From: Biscogniauxia marginata
Lineage: Eukaryota > Ascomycota > Sordariomycetes > Xylariales > Xylariaceae
DNA: 64,000 bases
Assembly (NCBI GenBank): GCA_022695795.1
Contig: MU404137.1
Span: 1 to 64,000 of the forward strand
Direction of reading: 5' to 3'
Part shown: in pieces, positions 58,022 to 64,000 of the stretch
Position numbering within the stretch: position 1 is the first letter of the stretch
How the letters are laid out: each line of letters opens with the position of its first letter
Position numbers and translations under genes: made by a program
Notes under the pieces: generated by a model
Told to the model about the DNA's origin: nothing
The model's database searches: none
Seen by the model: the letters and a program-made list of their open reading frames with translations, nothing else

Positions 58022-58747
58022 TCCCGCCACCGCAGCGGCAGCAGACCCCCCCTATGGAGGGCACAAAAACAAATCTATCACAGAACGCCCACTCCACGAC
58101 TTCACGACGATTACGAAAGAATTTGGGAAAGGGGCGAAGATTGGAAAGGGACACGAGAGAGAGAGAGAGAGAGACGAAGAAAAGCTACGCAACAGCTTTG
58201 TGCCAGGTAGTCAGGGAGTGCAGTCAAAGCACCGAGTTATTCGTAGACCATTTCCGCGAATTTTTGGATGAGGTTTTCTAGACTACCACCTCCTAGCTAA
58301 AAGCAATGTGTTCCCTCCAAGATGTATGGTTACTAGGGCTAAGCTGCTCCCCAAAAAAAGAAGACGTAGCAGCTCGAGGAAGCTTGCTAAGACATGCTTA
58401 AGTGAAGGATTGGCGGGGGAAAAAGGGTACTTTAAATGTGTTATACATTTAAGGTGGAAGCTATACTGGCTTCTCTGTCTCGCCTCGAGATCATTTCACC
58501 ATCGTCTTCTCATAAATAGATATGATCGACAATCCGTCCCCCAGAGTGATAACATCTTTCAGCAGCTCGTTCTACCAACTAGCAGAGGCTAAGGCTCCTG
58601 TAGCTGTGCCTTTGTAATGTGATGTTTCGTTTTCGAGGCGACGCATTCAATTTTATCTTCCTTTCCCCCCCCTTTTCCCCTTTTCGAAATTATCCACGTC
58701 TCAGGTCCAAGTTCATGATTAGCCTCCCCAGCCTCACCTCATGATCC
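58022..58747. other. Intergenic, convergent 3' ends
   Basis: Between rpb8 and the Nudix gene. Contains a GA repeat at about 58157-58174 and a C run near 58665-58672. No gene is seen. Confidence 0.5.
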
Positions 58748-60166
58748 TCACTGTAGGACCTGGTGCGGACCGGGGAACGGCAGCTTGCGATGCATGCGGC
58801 GGACGATCTCGTCGAAGTCGGGCTCGTTCTCGCGCGTCAGCACGCCGTGGCGGACGAAGAAGTCGAGCACGATGAGCGCGCAGTTGGGCTTGAACTCGCC
58901 GCGGTCGAGGGCCTCGCGCACCTGCTCGACGGTCCAGAGGTGGAACTCGGCCACCTCACCGTCCTTGGGGGTCGGCGTCTCCCCCGCAGTAGGCTTGAGC
59001 TCGATCTCGTAGACCCACTGCATCTCCGGATAGATCTGCCCGGCCTCGCCCCCCACCCGCTCGTCCGTCACGTAGATGTACGTCACGATCCCCGTGTGCA
59101 CCACGCGCGAGCGCACGAGCGGCTCGGCGAGGTTCGCCTCCTCGTCTGCCTCGCGGATCATGCACTCGAGGGGGTCCTCGCCCGTCATCTAGAGGCGTGC
59201 AGGGTGTGTTAGGAGTTCGGTTTTCGATTAGAGAAATAGGGAGCGAGGCGGGGTGGAGGGGTCAAGAGTCATGATTCGCACTCAGGGGGGTTAAAAATAA
59301 ATACGGCCACGTACCAAGCCGCCTGCGACGGTATTGTCGAGCATATTCGGGTACGTAGACTTATCCGCCGCGCGACGTGGGACCCAGATCTTGATGCCGT
59401 GGCTCGCGGTATCGTCACGGACGTACCCCGTCATGTGCACGCCGTAACGCATGACGCCAAACATACCCGTGCCGCTCCGCTCGCCGCTGTACAGGATCTC
59501 GGTGTTGTTGCTGCCGTACACTGTAATAAACAAAAAAAAGGGGGGTCAATAATTAAATCACTTTTCTTAGCAAGAAACGATGGGGTATTTATGTCCCGAG
59601 AGCAGATTATCTCCCACTTTAGAAAAAATATAATGACAATCCTAAGACATCCATTACACCAAAAGGGATAGGTAGGTAGGTAGGTAAAGAATTAGATCCC
59701 GGGTCTTACATACCGGGCCACAGTTCGTCGCGCCAGCCACGCAAGACATCGAAGGTGCCGTGCTCACGCCAATAGGACATGACGGCGGCGACGAGCGCCG
59801 AGCGGCCGGCCTCGTCCGCGGGGCCCTCGAACGCGTGGACCGTCCGCGCCGACTCGTCGACGGCCACGGGGCCCCGGATCGCCTCGGGGACGGCCACGAG
59901 CTCCCGCACCGTCGACTCGAGCATGTAGCCCAGCGGCTTGCCGTCCTTCCACGTGAGCGTGTACAGCATCCGCGAGAGCGCCCGGAAGGCCTCGGGCTCG
60001 GCGTCTTCGTAGGGGAAGCTAGATTTAGGCAGGCGGCGTGGCGGCGGGCTTTGCTTAGCGGTCTAATATCTAGCTAATCGACCGGGCATGTATAATGCAT
60101 GTGAAGAACTTACGCGTCTGCCTCCTTCACGATGTCGAGATTGCTAAGGCGCTTCATCGTAGCCAT
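58748..60166 (-). CDS. Nudix hydrolase with DUF4743 domain, YJR142W-like
   Basis: Model on the minus strand: 60166-60114, 60018-59714, 59520-59315, 59188-58748, giving 334 residues. The amino DUF4743-type domain includes DGKPLGYML and WREHGTFDVLRGWRDELWP. Then comes VYGSNNTEILYSGERSGTGM. The Nudix box (G-X5-E-X7-REUXEEXGU) appears as AGGLMTGEDPLECMIREADE then EANL, with its catalytic glutamates present. The box is assembled exactly at intron 3. The related yeast protein YJR142W removes oxidised thiamine diphosphate analogues; annotation as a thiamine pyrophosphokinase in databases reflects a domain name. Introns are 95, 193 and 126 nt, longer than elsewhere. The frame is open 170 codons upstream of the ATG at 60166; that extension includes an ATG near 60590 and Ser/Arg-rich sequence, so a longer, mitochondrially targeted form is possible. 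Confidence 0.92.
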
Positions 60167-63100
60167 GGCTGCAGGACCGGCACCCGGCGGAGACCTCAGC
60201 TGACGTAGTTTGTGGTGGATGTGGGACACTGGGCTTGCCGACTTGGACGAATAGTTCCTAGGTGCTGCTGGCGAAGTGGGTGGTGGATAGTAGTGAGAGG
60301 TTCTCTCGGTGCTTGACACGATACCCTTCGCGCGCTGCAAACGGGTGACTTGCTGAGCCACTGGGTGAATCAACCAGTGATGAGTCTTGAAAGGGTGCGA
60401 GAGCTCTCTGGACAGTAGACTTGAGCAGTAGCAGGAGGAGGAAGAGTCCGAGGCCTTCTTGTAGAAGCTCCCCTGAGAAAGCCAGGAAGCACATGCAAAG
60501 AAGCTTTTGGCGGTTGCAACCGTTGGCCGCGCCTCTGCTTGAAGTCTGAGGCTAGTAACACTAATAGAGCAAGACCGACATCTTATTTGCATGCCCTCCT
60601 TCTTTCTGTTTCTCTTTCTTCCTTCAATTCCTCCCAGCTGAGTAGCCGCAGCCGATGCGCTCCTGCTGTGTTCTGCTTCTATCAAGGATATCGGTTAGGT
60701 CAATTGATGGCACCTGGTGGAGTAGAAAGTGACTAATAAGCGCACTTTGTTTGCATTCGCATTGGCTGTAAACGGGAAGCTACCAGGTAGGGTACGCCAG
60801 CATCTTCTGATGTCATATGCAGTCAATCAAAGCGGGAGCGACCTAACAGGTACCTAAGACGGGATGGAACTCTGATTCTGGTACGTCTCGGAAAATTATA
60901 GGCACCGGCTGTGGATGAGAGACAGTGGGTTTCTCATAAATACTCTACTACTTTTAACTTCCATCATCGCACCGCTTTCATTCTTCAACAGAGGTCACAT
61001 ATAATGAGACATCTAGGCTTAAGATAAGATAATACAGAGAATATGGACTAGTCCAAAAAGTGTTGCAACGTAAACTAGCTGAACACATATCTTTTCTTCT
61101 TTATTTTACAAGCGATTACCAGAAGGGGCACACGTACCGGTACATTATCAAGTCGCGAATAGTTACCTGCTTATTCTTTATTAATACAAACTATTGTGAA
61201 AACTTCAACCAAGAACCTCGGTGATATATGCCCACACATCATCTTATATTAACTTTTCGCTAATTCTTTCATATGCTTTAATGCCCGTCCTGTGTAAACA
61301 ACAAGATTGGGTTTGCTTGGTATTGCTGTGATATTAACTTATCTTACACACGAAGTATGAGATTGGGAAACCCCCCTTCGGACACACCTTGCTTCGTCTA
61401 GGAAGGGAATCTTGTTGTCTAAATTTTCTATGACTATCGGGAATTGACAGGCAGCTACACATAGCCCACTCGGATGGCGGTAAGCATTTCGCAGCTTTCG
61501 GTGCCTTCAATCAGAAATCTCGGCATCTCCTTGATGCGTGCGTGCTAGGCCACTGATTGTCGTGGTGGGGAGTTTCTCTATGCATCGTGCATCGTGAGAC
61601 TCGATTATCAAAACCTTACTACTCACAGTTTTATTTATTTCTTATTTCTTATACATCAGTCCTTTGTGACTTATAGAAAACTTACATAAGCATCAGATGT
61701 ATCATATGCAGTTTGATTTTGGTGTCAACAGATATGTATGCACTGTAACCAGAAGGATTTAATAAGTAGACTACTACTACATACGTTGCATTCAAAAGGC
61801 AATCTATTATGGAGTATCTAAAAGGCAGTATCTGTCTATTGCCGAGCAAATGATAGGTAGGGCTAGAAGCGTCGAATGAATGATAAAAACGTTACTAATA
61901 TGAACCATCACAGACATACCTTACCTGTAGATGGTTAGGATGGAGTAGAGCCGCGGTGCCCAACGGTCAGCTATACAGGTTGATTGTGGGTATCTGCAAG
62001 TCCTCACGATAAATCGGATCGATCCGGAGTTCCTCAGATTCTCTGATTGCGCATCAATTACCTTTTTTTATCCTGTCTAACGGAGGCAATCTGGATTTGG
62101 ATTGGGAACCTCAACCAGTCGTAAGAGCGATCATCGCCGGAAAAGCATTGGGATGGCAAGTCGACTTGTTAGGCAGAGCCGGATTACCTGAATAGTAGAG
62201 CTTCCAAATTGCCTTACAATTGACCAGATGTTTGGAAGAATTCATAGAATGCGGCCAGATTTATCTAAGCTCAAAGCGAGGTTGCAATATGTGTAGCCAA
62301 GGTATCATCGTTAACGGCGGCAATTCCTTATCAATCCGATATCCCAAAGGGGGTACGGTCGAGACCGTGATAGGGCTTGATGAAGTTGAGTTGCTCTCGT
62401 GCTGCAAGGCACTATTGCTGCACGGTCTTATACAGCAGTGTAAACTCGACTGGCGTTCTCTACAGTGTGCGCATAGCACACGTTCCTCGGACCCTACCCA
62501 TCACGAACCCCGGTAGCTATCCAATTACCCTCGAGATAGCCGAATGGTAGCGCAGGATGCGGTGTAGCAGTGGCATACAGAGTTAATTGGTCGGTTGTGC
62601 CTAATTTCTGCTAAGCATGGGCTTTATCTGAGACGAGACCCTAAGGAGAAAAGAGATGATAACCGAGTTCTGCACATACTAGGTATGTACATACACATGT
62701 GCATAGGTTAGAGAATCACTTCCGCGACCAGCAGGAGAAATTCGAACTCGGACGGAAGAACTGGCTTGTGACAAGCCACGAGTACATCCATAAGGCTGTT
62801 CGTATAAGTTAACCGAAAGAGGGAAGACTCCGAGAGCCACAATCAGGAACTGGATCAGACGTCAGCGAACACGAGGCATTCAAGACGAGACGAGACAATA
62901 CAAGAAATATGTAAAGTAGATTCGAGAAACGAACTACGTCACTGGTCGTCACTTGTTCTCGTGAATCAAACTCCCCCGTGATCTACGCCTAGTTTGATCA
63001 TTCCGGTGGGATTGGATTGAATTCCTTTGGGAGGGTGGGGGATTGCGGGATCAAAGGTTATTCTGACCACGGTGATTGAACGGTCTGAACAAGGGGGCCC

Positions 63101-64000
63101 CGAGGGTCTGGTCGCATGAAGGTTGGTTGCGATAGGGAGACCTTGGCCTTTTCATGCGTTATTATTAGCGAGTTCTACGAATACATACAGTAGTTTAGTC
63201 TAACACGGCTTGGCTTATCTTGAAGAAGAAAAAAAAGGAAAGAAAAGGATGACAGGATGAAAGTATCCAATGACGAAGTGAGTCGGCCCGTAACCATTGG
63301 CCCCTCCTCTTCTTACCTTACCATTTGTTTGAAACAAGACACTTTATAAAATGTGGCAGGTAACAACATCGAGATTTGTACAGATGTATCGCGAACTTGT
63401 TGCTGGCACACTGTACACTGTACATACGGAATAATGTACCTAAGTACCTATGTATGTATAATAAGTTTCCTATTTCATGTAAGTATGCGCGTGCAATGTG
63501 CACCTTCATAACTCCCTACATGGATTTAAATCAGCGTGTAATGCAGGGTTAAATTATCCAATTCAAAGGGTGCAAGTAGATAATATTCTGTGCATATTGA
63601 AGGCATGTGGAATGGAGATTTCCTGTAACTTTGGTTATCTCCTCGCTCTCCCCTTTCTCTTGGTTATTGAATGATAAGAACAAGGTACTGAGGTCTGTGT
63701 CAAGCTTGTTATTGGCACGGTGCTGAGGTGCTGTGGAATTTGATTGGAGGGGAGTATGACGTGGGTTCCGTTTCCAGGGCCCACTTGGCACCAAAAACCC
63801 TTACCCCCTGCCACACCCCCCCTCCCCCGTAAATAGTACATGCAGTTTGCGATCAGTGCCCAGCATGAGCTAGTGTCATGGGTACATTAAGCCCGTAGCG
63901 GACTTAGCTGACGACGACTTGGGTGCTGCGACGAGGGATCGCCTGTGGCTCTGACCATTCAGGTGCCTTTTAGGTTAGGACTGCTTTATTCAATGGATTT
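60167..64000. other. Right edge, no gene recognised
   Basis: The Nudix gene's upstream open frame reaches about 60685. Beyond it, none of the short frames (for example 62220-62516 plus, 63549-63841 minus) shows a domain, intron pattern or recognisable protein. Composition is ordinary to slightly AT-rich. GTACC motifs occur near 60849 and 63436. A longer gene cut by the window edge is not evident. Confidence 0.5.

Noticed and set aside
62220..62516. 98-codon plus-strand frame near the right edge
   Set aside because: No domain, no introns or neighbours that support it; kept out as a probable chance frame.
1..64000. CRISPR array, bacterial operon or integrated virus
   Set aside because: Spliced eukaryotic genes throughout; no regularly spaced repeats with unique spacers and no viral proteins seen.

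Overview
The window is nuclear DNA of a filamentous ascomycete (Pezizomycotina; a sordariomycete is my best guess, by inference). The genes are split by introns of mostly 47-70 nt with GT..AG ends and CTAAC/CTGAC-like branch sites. They encode typical fungal proteins (Zn2Cys6 regulator, 14-helix MFS transporter, Mnn9/Anp1-family mannosyltransferase, Asi-type RING ligase). AT-rich, TA-dense blocks look like repeat DNA mutated by RIP. All gene models below were spliced by eye from reading-frame continuity, splice sites and family knowledge; no database search was run.

Layout. 0-4.7 kb: a four-helix membrane protein, a broken short-chain dehydrogenase (SDR), and repeat-like DNA. 4.7-6.5 kb: NEDD8-activating enzyme subunit Ula1, which has a GC-AG intron. 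6.5-11.1 kb: gene-free. 11.1-13.6 kb: a Zn2Cys6 transcription factor with a CAG-coded polyglutamine. 13.6-26.6 kb: a 13-kb gene-poor stretch with an AT-rich core (about 19.5-21.3 kb) and one orphan ORF. 26.6-41 kb: MFS transporter, Mnn9/Anp1-family mannosyltransferase, Gea/GBF-type Sec7 ARF-GEF and Mcm4, all on the plus strand. 41.9 kb: an intron-containing tRNA-Gln(UUG). 42.3-43.1 kb: a calcineurin-like phosphoesterase pseudogene broken by many very short tandem duplications, which is the most unusual thing here. 45.3-46.5 kb: an SDR with a possible presequence. 48-60 kb: exosome subunit Mtr3, Asi-like RING membrane ligase, tRNA-splicing endonuclease subunit Sen34, Elongator subunit Elp4, RNA polymerase subunit Rpb8 and a Nudix hydrolase. 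60.2-64 kb: no gene recognised.

How the parts relate. These are mostly single housekeeping genes, not a cluster. Even so, the right half is rich in RNA metabolism: Mtr3 (RNA decay), Sen34 (tRNA intron removal), Elp4 (wobble-U34 modification), Rpb8 (all three polymerases), and a tRNA-Gln(UUG) that has both an intron and a U34. Housekeeping genes alternate with gene-poor islands that hold the decayed genes and low-complexity DNA.
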